64,000 bases of DNA, taken from Bacteroidota bacterium. GTDB lineage: Bacteria; Bacteroidota; Bacteroidia; AKYH767-A; OLB10. The stretch lies in NCBI GenBank assembly GCA_016709725.1, contig JADJMG010000006.1, positions 248,001 to 312,000 on the forward strand, read 5' to 3'. The position numbers and the translations under genes were made by a program. Each line of letters starts with the position of its first letter. Positions within the stretch are counted from its first letter, which is position 1. The notes beneath the pieces are model-generated. The model was not told the DNA's origin. It saw only the letters and a list, made by a program, of their open reading frames with translations, and made no database searches. This document shows, piece by piece, positions 19,154 to 29,500 of the stretch.

Positions 19154-20065
19154 TTAAGCAATGAAATTTTTATATTCTAATGCCGGAATAAAATGGCGTT
19201 GTGTACGATAGTTTAAAACATTGAATAAAAGTAAGAGCGAAATTAGAAATGCTTGAAATATTAAGATCAAAAAACTTAATACTACAAATGAAGCCCATCC
19301 TGGAATAGCAAAGGGTGTGAAGAAACGAATTCCAGTAACCACTACGATTCCAATTAATGAAAGGGTGATTAACCCAAAAGTGGAAATAAGTATTCTCACG
19401 GCAAGCACATCTGTATACACCGCAATGGCGCTTAATCCATGTATTACTAATGAAAAGAAATTCATTTTCGATTTTCCATGGTATCGTGTTCCACGGTCAA
19501 TGTCAACGGATGTATAAGCTAAGCGGGAACGAATAATTCCTCCTGAAAAATGATTCCAAATGTCAGATACAAAGACAAGGTTGTTCAATTTTTTAAATGG
19601 AATGGCGCAAAAATTTCCGAAGCTTATTTTCTTTCCCGTTAGTAATCGATAAATTTGTTTGTATAGGATGTAAAAAAATCGAAACCAAAATCCTTCATAT
19701 CTTTTTTTGCGAGTACCAAATATAATTTTATCTTTTTCTTGGATTGCTTTTTCAAGAAGAGTTTTGATATCGATGGCTTTATCTTCACCATCACCATCCA
19801 TGACTATTACATAGTCACTTGGAGCATTGTCATTGATATAACAGAGTCCAATAGCAATGGCACGTTGATGTCCTACGTTTCTGTTTAAATGGATTACATG
19901 AACATGGCTAGGGTAAACTGGGCTTTCATCAGTGGAACAATCGTTAACGATATAAAATTGAATTTGTAGGTCCTCATTCTCTCGAATTTCTTTTTCGATA
20001 TCAGCCATTAATTGAGAGCATGACTCCCAATCATTGAATACCGGTATGAGAATGTTTAGATTCAT
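19154..20065 (-). CDS. GT2 family glycosyltransferase, polyprenyl-phosphate type
   Basis: 303 residues. The GT-A domain starts MNLNILIPVFNDWESC and holds the nucleotide-binding acidic motif VIVMDGDGEDK (DGDGED) and YGKSKMNFFSLVIHGLSAI downstream. The C-terminus has two membrane helices (about 230-295), the architecture of dolichyl/undecaprenyl-phosphate hexose synthases (DPM1/GtrB-like). It would supply the lipid-phosphate sugar used by the adjacent GT-C membrane enzyme. The ATG at 20065 is preferred over a longer frame because it begins the conserved first beta strand. It is co-directional with the exosortase genes; the 37-nt gap to the XrtX-associated gene suggests one operon. Confidence 0.88.
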   Translation of the reverse strand: MNLNILIPVFNDWESCSQLMADIEKEIRENEDLQIQFYIVNDCSTDESPVYPSHVHVIHLNRNVGHQRAIAIGLCYINDNAPSDYVIVMDGDGEDKAIDIKTLLEKAIQEKDKIIFGTRKKRYEGFWFRFFYILYKQIYRLLTGKKISFGNFCAIPFKKLNNLVFVSDIWNHFSGGIIRSRLAYTSVDIDRGTRYHGKSKMNFFSLVIHGLSAIAVYTDVLAVRILISTFGLITLSLIGIVVVTGIRFFTPFAIPGWASFVVLSFLILIFQAFLISLLLLFNVLNYRTQRHFIPALEYKNFIA

Positions 20066-20102
20066 TTTATAATGTATAGTCAACAGAATTTTGTTATACG
20101 TG

Positions 20103-20600
20103 CTATGTCCTTTTTTGTTCGTCAGCTTGTATTCCAAAAGCTTTAATAAAGGCAATGACTGCTAAAAAAATCAAAGGCGATAGAAATAAATCCTCTAAAT
20201 AATGGGAGAGCCCTGTACTTAATCGGTAATCAACACCTAAATCGCCTAGTTTTAAAAGAAGAAAACTAAGAACCATGTATGCTAGGTAAAGCAAAGCAAT
20301 CACTTTAGCAATAAACAAGGATTTAGAGTATAAAAAAAGAATTGAACTACCCATGATTAAGAAGAGCAAACTATATAGAACGGCAGACTGCATTTTGGCA
20401 GGAACCTTTATTCCAAAAGTACCTTTCATGACGGTTTTTTCAAATACACTTACATTTTTCTTAGGATATCGATTAATGAATGTGGGAATTCCCTTTTCTA
20501 CAATCAACAATTTTTTTTCTCGTTTGAATCCAATATATACTAGTGATAAAGTGAAAAGTAAGATCAGAGTCCAGCGTAGGGGGGAAGGGATATTTGTCAT
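20103..20600 (-). CDS. Membrane protein, probable exosortase X-associated protein
   Basis: 165 residues with about four hydrophobic helices (about 10-20, 72-95, 97-118 and 138-158). No catalytic motif is visible. It ends the exosortase gene and starts 1 nt after it, so it is translationally coupled. Position directly downstream of a Bacteroidota exosortase and the size fit the XrtX-associated membrane protein family known from NCBI protein family models. This assignment comes mostly from context; the sequence alone would be called a hypothetical membrane protein. Confidence 0.65.
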   Translation of the reverse strand: MTNIPSPLRWTLILLFTLSLVYIGFKREKKLLIVEKGIPTFINRYPKKNVSVFEKTVMKGTFGIKVPAKMQSAVLYSLLFLIMGSSILFLYSKSLFIAKVIALLYLAYMVLSFLLLKLGDLGVDYRLSTGLSHYLEDLFLSPLIFLAVIAFIKAFGIQADEQKRT

Positions 20601-20601
20601 T

Positions 20602-21165
20602 TTATCCTTCTTTATTAGCAGGCTGAGATAATTCTTGAAGTCGACTGTATCGATTGGTCCAAAACATCCAGAGAATGAAAATAATAGAATAAACTACAAT
20701 GGTAAAGGTATAATGATGATTGAAATCGAGGTATTCAGGCGCTTTATATTGAATGAGAGATAAAGAAACCGTTCTAAGTACATTGATGATATGGATGACG
20801 ACACTGCCCACTAAAATGAACCACCATTTATTTTTCCAATCACCGGGGAAGCAAATTATAAATCCTGCGAAAAGCACAAATAACTCCAGGCCATTACAGG
20901 GATTTCCTACGCCCACAACGGTTTGTTCTTGAATGCAGACTAACGTTTGTAAATTTCCGGGCCTCGTACTTCCTTCGTATCCTAAAAGATCCAAAACCAT
21001 CCCTGCATCCGTGGCTACTCTGAAATTTAGATATTGATCTACTTTCTGATTGGGGGCGATGAAATAATCGTATGAAATAAACCAAAAAATATAAAGAAGA
21101 ATAGCTTTTATGACAAAGAGCACCATTGCTTTTTGTTTAGGATCCTTGTTGATGGATTTTAACAT
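20602..21165 (-). CDS. Exosortase family protein, probably XrtX
   Basis: 187-residue integral membrane transpeptidase-like sorting enzyme with about five helices. The three conserved residues of exosortases can be located: Cys90 in NPCNGLELFVLFAGF, Arg131 in HIINVLRTVSLSL and His150/151 in NHHYTFTIVVY. Predicted to cut the PID-CTERM tag of secreted proteins and pass the product to a surface acceptor. It is followed by the associated membrane protein, and preceded by a small PID-CTERM gene. The placement next to GT2, GT-C and methyltransferase genes matches the frequent link between exosortases and exopolysaccharide synthesis. The XrtX subtype is inferred from the PID tag. Confidence 0.88.
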   Translation of the reverse strand: MLKSINKDPKQKAMVLFVIKAILLYIFWFISYDYFIAPNQKVDQYLNFRVATDAGMVLDLLGYEGSTRPGNLQTLVCIQEQTVVGVGNPCNGLELFVLFAGFIICFPGDWKNKWWFILVGSVVIHIINVLRTVSLSLIQYKAPEYLDFNHHYTFTIVVYSIIFILWMFWTNRYSRLQELSQPANKEG

Positions 21166-21204
21166 GTGGCTAAATTAATAATGATGATCAGAAAACAAAA
21201 TAAA

Positions 21205-21231
21205 AAAGGTCAGCATTATTTGCTGACCTTT
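21205..21231 (-). terminator. Rho-independent terminator after the PID-CTERM gene
   Basis: 11-bp stem AAAGGTCAGCA with a 5-nt loop, followed on the minus strand by a T6 run. It lies between the PID-CTERM gene and the exosortase gene, so the small substrate may be transcribed far more than the enzyme, with partial readthrough. Confidence 0.8.
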
Positions 21232-21253
21232 AAATCTATTTACAAAAGGAGAG

Positions 21254-21433
21254 TTAATCTTCCTTTTTCTTCTTATAAATTTTCTTGATGCCATAACCTG
21301 CACCTGCAGCTAAAAGAAGGCTTAATCCACCATCAATTGGCACATTTGGGTTACTCTTTTGTGCCAGAAGCGGTAAAGCAAACATTACAATTACCACAAG
21401 TAGAGGTAACGCTTTTATGAATGTTTTTTTCAT
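21254..21433 (-). CDS. PID-CTERM sorting-domain protein, putative exosortase substrate
   Basis: 59 residues. Residues 1-24 form a signal peptide (MKKTFIKALPLL... ending LLAQ). The tag begins with PIDGG at 32-36, followed by a hydrophobic helix (LSLLLAAGAGYGI, 37-49) and a basic tail (KKIYKKKKED). This is the tripartite form of an exosortase sorting signal, of the PID-CTERM type. Only about seven residues lie between signal peptide and tag, so it has no real passenger domain. The ATG at 21433 was chosen because it begins a perfect signal peptide; an upstream in-frame start adds only a charged extension. Located immediately before the exosortase gene. Confidence 0.85.
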   Translation of the reverse strand: MKKTFIKALPLLVVIVMFALPLLAQKSNPNVPIDGGLSLLLAAGAGYGIKKIYKKKKED

Positions 21434-21492
21434 TTTAATTATTTTTTTTCTGGAGTTAATTAACAATTATGAGAGAATGAAAGTTTGAAGAA

Positions 21493-21522
21493 AGAAAGGG
21501 GGCATTGCTACCCCCTTTCTTA
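21493..21522 (-). terminator. Terminator of the giant T9SS protein gene
   Basis: 11-bp stem AAGAAAGGGGG/CCCCCTTTCTT with an 8-nt loop, directly after the stop at 21528. The GC-rich core and U-rich flank on the minus strand fit an intrinsic terminator. Confidence 0.7.
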
Positions 21523-21527
21523 ACTAT

Positions 21528-24500
21528 TTATTCAACAATCATTTTAATTTGTTCAACTACATTGTTAGTTTCAATCACTACGAAGTAGATGCCAGCAGAC
21601 ATTTGGCTAACGTTTACTTCTCTTTGATTCAAACCATTAGTAGCTGTTCCACGCTCTGTCATGATAGTACGTCCAGAAACATCAACCATTTTAATGTTAA
21701 AGTCAGCACCTTCAGTACTAGTAAATACTACAGTAGCACGATCAGCAGCAGGATTTGGATATACATTCAATCCAGTAAGCTCTGCTTGATCACCAAAACG
21801 AGGTCCACAATGTGCGATACTGATTGATATACCATTCAATACACGGTTAGCACTTGTTCCGCAACCGTTAGATGCATTTACAGATAAATTCAATCCACTA
21901 GCTGGGTTAGTACCCCAAGTAGCCAAGATATCTTTAGTTCCTTGACCGCTAGTGATAGTAGTACCAACAGGTAATGACCAAGTGTAAGAAGAAGCACCAG
22001 CTACAGTAGCAACACCATAAGCAACACCACTTTGACCTGGGCAGATGGTAATATCTCCGCTAATAACTCCAGGAAGACCAGGAGCACCAGATACGTTCAA
22101 GTTGCGAGCAGAACCTACACCACAAGCATTTGTAGCACTTACAGATACATTTCCACCAGCATAAGCACCGTCAAAGTCAACAACAATTGATTGTGTTCCT
22201 TGACCAGAAGTGATTGTAGCACCCACTGGAACTGACCAGTTATAACCAGTAGCAGAAGCTACAGCAGCAGCAGTATAAACAACACCAGTTGATCCACAAA
22301 CACCTGTAGCTTGTCCAGAAATAGAAGTAGATACAGAAGGAACGTTAAAATTAACGTTACGATCACGATTTGGACCGATACCGCAAGCATTTGCAGCTCT
22401 GACATGAAACTGATACCTCCTAAGTAAGCTGCATTTACATCTACAGTAATAACATTAGTTCCAGCACCAGATGTGATAACATTCCAACAGGAAGAGTCCA
22501 TACATAGTTCGAAGCACGAGCTACAGGAAAAACAGAGTAAACTCCATTATCACCAGGGCAAAGCTTAGTAGGACCAGAGATAGAAGAAGGTTTAACTGGA
22601 ATAATAGCACTGATATCAGTTCCTAAAGAACTAGGAATTCCAGCACCACAAGAGTTAGAAGGAGTAACAGTAATATCACCCACGATACCATCATGAACAG
22701 CCTGAGGAGCCCATGAAACGAAGATAGAATTAGTTCCTTGACCAGAAACGATGATCATACCATTTGGAAGTGTCCAAGAGTAAGAAGAAGCATCAAATAC
22801 TGGAGAGATAGAGAAAGTAGCAGAACCTGTAACTACAGCCATACATTGTACAGAAGGACCAGAGATTGGACCAGCAACAAGTACGTTTTCGTCAACTAAT
22901 CCATTACAATCATCATCAATTAAGTTACAAATTTCTGTGGCAGCTGGGTTAACAGCAGCATTGTTATCATCACAATCTGTTGAGTTACCAACATAACCTA
23001 CTGGCGCACCATTACAAGTACTTACTGAACTAGAAGCATCACCATAAGAGTCACCATCAACATCAGCATAATAAGTAATGAAAGTTAAACCGTCATCAAC
23101 TAATAAATTACAATCATCATCTACACCGTTACAAACTTAAGTTGCACCAGGATAAACAGTATTATCATTATCGTTACAGTCACCACCACAAGATGTGTAA
23201 CCGTCATTATCAACGTCAAAACCTTCGTCAGTTAATCCATCACAATCATCATCAATTGAGTTACAAATTTCAGTAGCAGCAGGATTAATTGAAGGATTAG
23301 TATCATCACAATCAGTTGCATCAGCAGAATATCCAACTGGAGCAGCAGCTTCACAACTTAAAATACTTGATCCAGCGTTACCATAAGTATCGCCATCAAC
23401 ATCAGCATAATATGTGTAAGTTGGAGTTACAACTTCAACTGTTTGGTTTGAGCTATAACAAATATCTAAACCACCTAAAGTGTAAGTAATAGTATGGAAA
23501 CCAGCAGCAGCAAGAGCAGGATCAAAAGAATTACCAGAAACACCAGTTCCTGAGAATGTTCCACCAGCAACAGCAGGAGTTAAAGTAACCAAACCAGCAT
23601 TTTCACAAACAGTAGCACCAATTCCACCGAAAGAAGCATCAGCAGGACCAAAATCATCGATTCTTAAACCGAAACCTGAGTTAGTTGTGGTGCCGTATCC
23701 GTCAACTTGGATGTAATAAGTTTGACCAGGAGTTAAGCAATGTGCTCTTGCATAAGAATTATAAGGAGAACCTGAAGAGTCATCATTTGCAGCAACTAAT
23801 ACAGCAGCACCTGTTAACAGATCGCCACAAGCACTTGCTGAATAAATAGCAATTTGACTATCCCAGTTGCCTGGTTGGAATCCAATGCCATAACGACCTG
23901 AACCACCCATTGGCACAGTAAATGTGAACCAAACAGAATGACTGATACCAGCAACACACCATCCATCATTGGTATTACAACCAGTTGCTAGAGGTTGAGA
24001 TTCGCCAACTTCAACAGTAGCGCCAACATTCGAATAAGGACCATTAACTCCGATATTTAAAGGAACAGCACTGCAAACGTTATCGTTTTGAAGTGTAACT
24101 ACAGTAGTAACGATGTTTGAACTATCGTTTGTACATCCAGCAACCGAAGCTACCAAACGAACTTCCCAAGTTCCAAGTGATCCGAAATAAATATTTTGAG
24201 GATCATTTGTACCACCTGGTACAATTAACCAAGTTGTACTTGGTTGAAGACGGGCTATCCACTGTAAAGTTCCTGTAGAAGTTCCGCTACTGTATGAAGC
24301 AGCCTGACTAGCATAAGCAGACGCAGGTCCACTGATTGTTCCTGCAGCAGGTGGTGGAACAGCTTCAACAAATACAGAAGATGAAGGTACCGTAGAAGCT
24401 CCACAAGTTACGTTGCAACGGTAGTAATATGAAATTGCTACGCCGTTTTCTGTCCATGCAGCTGTTGTTGCACCAACGATGTCATAATAATCAACATCAT

Positions 24501-26037
24501 CAAAAGAATATTGCCATTGGTAAGTTTGACCAGTTCCACCAGATGTACCAGTAAGAGAAAGGTTAAGGTTAACAGTAGTAGTATTACAGAATTGAGTAAT
24601 GTTTGATTGAGCAGATCCAGCCGTAGGAGGATCAATACAAACTGGCTCAGGTTGCAAGTCTACAAGATAATCTTCTGTTTCACCATAAGAATAAGTTCCG
24701 CAAGCTGTAATAGCTGATGATTCTTTAATTATTACACGCATTCCTGTTAAACCAGAAGGACCTCCAGTAGGAATTGTAAAATTAAATAGAGGAACAGAGT
24801 TTAATGCTGTTGTAGTATTATAAGAAGCTACTCTTTCAGCAGGATCTTCATAAGTTCCACTTTGGTTTATATCAATAAATACAGCAACATAAGCACCATA
24901 ATGGCTACCTGAACAAGAACCGTTGCGTACGCGCATACTTTGCGGTGTATTGAAATAAATTACAGGCGCAGGAACGGCTGTATTATTAGTATATGTTTCA
25001 CATGCAGTTGCTGCAGTTCCAACATATAAAGTACCTAATTCAACAGAATCAATTTTTGTATCTGCAGAATTAGTTGCATTTGAAGCACAATAGCAATTTA
25101 GGAATGAATTTACACCAACAAGAACAGAATTAGATGTTCCTGGATTTGGATCGTAAAGACATGAAACTATGCAATGGAAATATTTAGGTGTGGCACCCAT
25201 TGTGAAAGAAGCCGTAGAAGAATTCGTTCCGAAAGGTGTCCAGTTTAAATCGTCATCAGAATGTTCCCAAACGTAAGATACGTCAGAGCCTGATGTAACA
25301 TTTTGTAGACTTAAACCAACAGAAGTTCCACTACATGCATTTGCAGTACTTGCAACTGTATTTCCAGGAGTAGGTTGTCCTGCACATGGAGATGCGCTAA
25401 TAATATCTAATTGAATATTAGGACGAAGTGCGGAAGATGTACTTGATCCTAAATAACTTCCCGGAAGTGCAGCAGGATCAGGATTATAAGAATCATTGTA
25501 CAATTGTCTTACTGTTGTGGTAGGAGAAGTGGTAGTGTAGCGCCAGCCTGCAGAGCAGGTATACGAAGCTGCATTCTCATCAATTGCAACTATCAGATTT
25601 CCGCCGGAGTAGTTAAAAGGAGTGGAAAGCGTAATTTCCATCCAGTTTCCTACAGCAGGGAAAGTGACAATACCAGAGAAACACTGGGTCATTGCAGATG
25701 TCGGTGTATAGTTGGCAGCTCCTGCTGTTAAAGCGGTAAGTGCAGTGTTGCCAAGATAAACCGTCCAGTTGTCGGACGTAGTTGTGGGGGAGAAAGAAGT
25801 TGCATAGTAAAATCTGATCTTACTAATTGTTCCCGAACCACTGTAACCTCCGGCAACGATCTCCGCTGAACTATATAACATCTGAGTATAAGAATACCCA
25901 TAGCAGGAACGAATCGGGAAGGACGTTGTTGTTGTTGTACCAGCTCCGATTTGAACTGTTGTTTGTGCCTGTAAGTTGCCGGAAGCTAATCCAAGAAGGA
26001 TCATGAAGCTGACCAGCCAACGAGACATGCTTTTCAT
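21528..26037 (-). CDS. Giant T9SS-secreted protein with GEVED, MopE-like and PKD-like repeats (interrupted)
   Basis: About 1500 residues once breaks are bridged. Signal peptide 1-24 (ending NLQAQ). A GEVED domain lies at about 315-465 (YGETEDYLVDLQP). Several Ig-like units follow. From about 875 there are MopE-type putative metal-binding repeats rich in Asp: YYADVDGDTYG, DCDDTNPSINPAATEICN and DDDCDGLTDEGFDVDNDGY, with a second set downstream. Then come four or so PKD-like units with SGPTKLCPGDNGVYSV and VWTLPVG..ITSGQGT phrases, and a T9SS type A sorting domain (LNVYPNPAADRATVVF). Breaks: an in-frame TAA at 23137-23139 inside a MopE repeat, and two one-base losses near 22481 and 22404. Likely a calcium-stabilised surface adhesin or filament; function unproven. 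Confidence 0.82.
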
Positions 26038-26555
26038 TGTGTAACTGTTGTTTTCATTTTGTTTATATTTATTGTTAGATTTTTTAATTCAGCTCTATAG
26101 GTAAAAAGATTTATGAATGCATGTAAATGCATTTTACATAAAGTATTTTCTTCAGTAACATGTAAATTTGTTTTGTTATAACTAGTTCTAGATTTTGCTG
26201 GAATTTCCGGATACACAGCAAAAACAAATATATGACTTCTTATGACAATTGCAAGCATTTTTTTGATTATGTTAATTTCGTTTTGCAAGTAAGTATTCCC
26301 ATTTTTTTACAATTGCTTGGTTTTCACAGATTCGAATTTACATTTGATTCCATTTATTTTATCAACTGTTTGGTGAATAGTTAAAAAGAATAGGTGAAAA
26401 TGTGTAAGGTTCTTGGATCTTTATTAAAAAAGTGAAGTTTTTTCTTGACTTGTATAGGTTTAATGTAATATCTTGCATGGTTAAGTTACTTGCTTTCCAA
26501 TCTTTCAAGTGCCAATTTTACACTCCCATCATTCAATTATTATCTAAATCAGCTT
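26038..26555. other. 518-bp divergent intergenic region
   Basis: No gene seen. It separates the two largest secreted-protein genes, which diverge. It holds the minus-strand promoter at 26225-26254 and a palindromic AT-rich stretch with ATGCATGTAAATGCAT near 26115-26130. A weaker plus-strand box, TATCTTGC (one mismatch), is near 26469 in front of the metalloprotease. Confidence 0.5.
26225..26254 (-). promoter_or_regulatory. Complete Bacteroidota promoter for the giant T9SS protein
   Basis: Minus-strand -7 box TATATTTG (26232-26225, exact match) with TTG at 26254-26252 as the -33 element, separated by 19 nt, the expected spacing. The untranslated leader would be about 180 nt. Confidence 0.65.
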
Positions 26556-29500
26556 ATGAAAGCAAAGCTATTATCAGTAAATTATGTATTATCAATTCTA
26601 AGTTTTTTGATGTTTTTTTTCAATGGATTTTCATTTGTCAATGCTCAAGAAAATAGAGTGTATTGGCAAACGATTCCTAAGTCTAGTTTAATTAATTTAA
26701 ATAGCAGGTATGCACTCCCAGAAAAGTTTGTCACTTTGCAATGTAATACAAACTTAATTCGACAACAATTAAGTGTTGCTCCTATGGAGTTTACTTCGGG
26801 TGCGTTAAACTCAACTGTTACTTTTAAGATACACATGCCTGATGGTAATATTCTTTCTTTTAAGATGGTAGAATCGATGGTGATGGATCCTGTATTAGCA
26901 ACCCAATTTCCATCCATAAAAACGTATTCAGGACAAGGCATCGAAGAAAGAGATGCTATTTTAAAAGTAAGCATAAGCCCAATTGGATTTCATGCTATGA
27001 TTTTGTCTCCTAAAGGAAATGTTTTTATTGATCCATTGGAGCCCGGGAATACTAATGATTATATAGTATATTTTAGAAATGATTTTAAAGAATATCGTTC
27101 GTTTAATTGTGAGTTGGATAGTTTGCCAATTAATAAAAGTAGATCTTATCAGCAAATTGCAACCGGTCAAGCAAATAAAACACATGGTACCCAATTAAGA
27201 AATTATCGTTTAGCACTTGCTTGTACAGGTGAATATGCGGCCTATTATGGAGGTACTACATCGGGTGCTATGGCCGGTATGGTTGCTACAATGAATCGTG
27301 TAAACGGAATTTATGAATCAGAAGTGTCAGTTCGAATGACAATGGTTGCAAACAATAATTTATTGATCTATACAAATGCAAGCACAGATCCATTTACGAA
27401 TACAAATGGTTCTACTATGCTTGGACAAAATATTACGAATTGTAATACCGTCATTGGAAGTGCAAATTATGATATTGGTCATGTTTTTAGTACCGGTGGA
27501 GGTGGAGTTGCTTATTTAGGTGTTCCATGTACTTCGAATAAGGCAGGTGGCGTAACAGGTTCTGGAAGCCCCGTAGGTGATGCTTTTGATGTGGATTATG
27601 TGGCACACGAAATGGGACATCAATTTGGAGGGAGCCATACTTTTAATGCGACAACAAGTTCTTGTGGTGGAGGTAATAGAAGTGCTTCAGCAGCTTATGA
27701 ACCCGGAAGCGGAATTACTATTATGGCATATGCTGGAATTTGTGGTGCTACCAATAATTTGGCCCCAAATAGTATTGCGTATTTTCATACGCATAGCTTC
27801 GATCAAATTACTAATTATATCACAACTGGAAGTGGAAATACATGTCCAACAACAACCGCTACAGGGAATACGCCTCCAACTGTTACTCCAGATGGTTTAA
27901 ATTATTATATACCTTATTTAACTCCGTTTTCGTTAAATGCAACAGGTTCGGATCCTAACGGTGATGCATTGACGTATTCATGGGAAGAATATGATTTGGG
28001 TGCAGCTGGGAATTGGAATGCACCCGTAGGCGATGCTCCCATTTTCCGTCCATTTCCTCCCACAAGTACTGGAACTCGTATTTTTCCAAAAATTTCGGAT
28101 ATCGTAAATAATGCTACAACGATTGGAGAAATTCTACCTAGCTACGCACGCGTATTAAAGTTTAAAGTAACCGCTCGTGATAATAGAGTAAATGGTGGAG
28201 GTGTGAATAGAATTGATGCAAATGTTTTAGTAAATGTCATCAATACAGGTGCTGCGTTCACAGTTACTGCACCTAATACTGCAGTTACTTGGGCTACGGG
28301 TGCAACGGCAAATGTGACGTGGAATGTATCATCAACAAATATTGCTCCCATCTCCTGTGCTAATGTGAATATTTTATTGTCTACAGATGGAGGATATACT
28401 TATCCGATAACTCTGCTATCAAATACACCAAATGACGGAAGTGAAAATATTACTGTTCCTGGAAATGTTACTTCTACCGCACGTGTGAAAGTGGAAGGTG
28501 CCGGAAATATCTTTTTTGATATTTCAAATGTAAATTTTAATATTATTGCAGGCGGTGGTGTTTTAACAACAATTTCTACCGATCCTATTAGTCCTTTAAA
28601 TTTATGCCCTGGACAAGCTCTCACCGTTGGATTTGCGGGCAATGGAAATGCAAACGCAGGGAATGTTTATACAGCGCAATTATCTTCGTCCATAGGTTCG
28701 TTTGCAAGTCCAACTAATATTGGAACATTAAGTAGTACCTCCTCTAGTGGAAGTATTTCTTGCATAATTCCAGGAGGAAGTATTGCAGGTACTGCTTATC
28801 GAATTCGAGTTGTTTCTTCTCTCCCCTCTGTGGTGGGTTTGGATAATGGAGCTAATTTAATAATGATTGGAACCCTAGGAGCAACCGGAACAATTTCTGG
28901 TCCGTCTAGCGTTTGTCAAGGACAGAACGGTGTGGTTTATTCAACAACGGCGGTTTCAAATGCATCCAGTTATGCTTGGTCTTTGCCTATTGGATTTACC
29001 ATCACATCAGGATCAGGAACGAATAGTATAACAGTAAGCATAGCCGCAAATGCATCTTCTGGTTCAATTTCAGTAACTCCTTCGAATATTTGTACTACGG
29101 GTTCTACTTCTAATGCCTATTCCGTTTCCGTTTCTCCACTTCCTTCTACAGCAGGAGTACTATCTGGCATTACCAGTGTATGTCAAGGTGATCAAAATAT
29201 CATTTATTCTGTTCCTTCCATATTATTTGCTACAAGTTATTCGTGGAGTTTACCTGTTGGGTTTTCTATCGTTGGAACTCCTACAAATAGCATCACGGTT
29301 AATGTTGCTCCTGGAGCAGCTTCTGGAACGATATCAGTTTACGGGGTTAATTCATGCGGAAATGGTGGTCCTTCATCTCTAGCTATTGCGGTGAACTCTG
29401 CTCCAAGCGCTGCTATTCTATCAGCGGGTGGACCTCTTACAGTTTGTTCTCCTAATACGGTTTCAATGTCATTCTCTCCTTCTGTTGGGGTAGATTATCA

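Noticed and set aside
18607..19161. 184-residue truncated methyltransferase
   Set aside because: The premature stop lies behind a T6 run, and the alternative frame continues another 55 residues to a stop that overlaps the next gene start as in a normal operon.
22259..22842. Two small independent genes inside the giant T9SS gene
   Set aside because: Both are frame fragments of the same PKD-like repeats; joining them by one-base corrections gives a continuous protein with the T9SS tail.
23137..23139. Recoded stop codon (alternative genetic code)
   Set aside because: Other genes end normally at TAA, TAG and TGA, and the other interruptions are frameshifts. A point error or real nonsense mutation is simpler.
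26034..26288. 84-codon minus-strand frame upstream of the giant T9SS gene
   Set aside because: It overlaps the promoter and leader of that gene, has no signal or motif and no ribosome-binding support.
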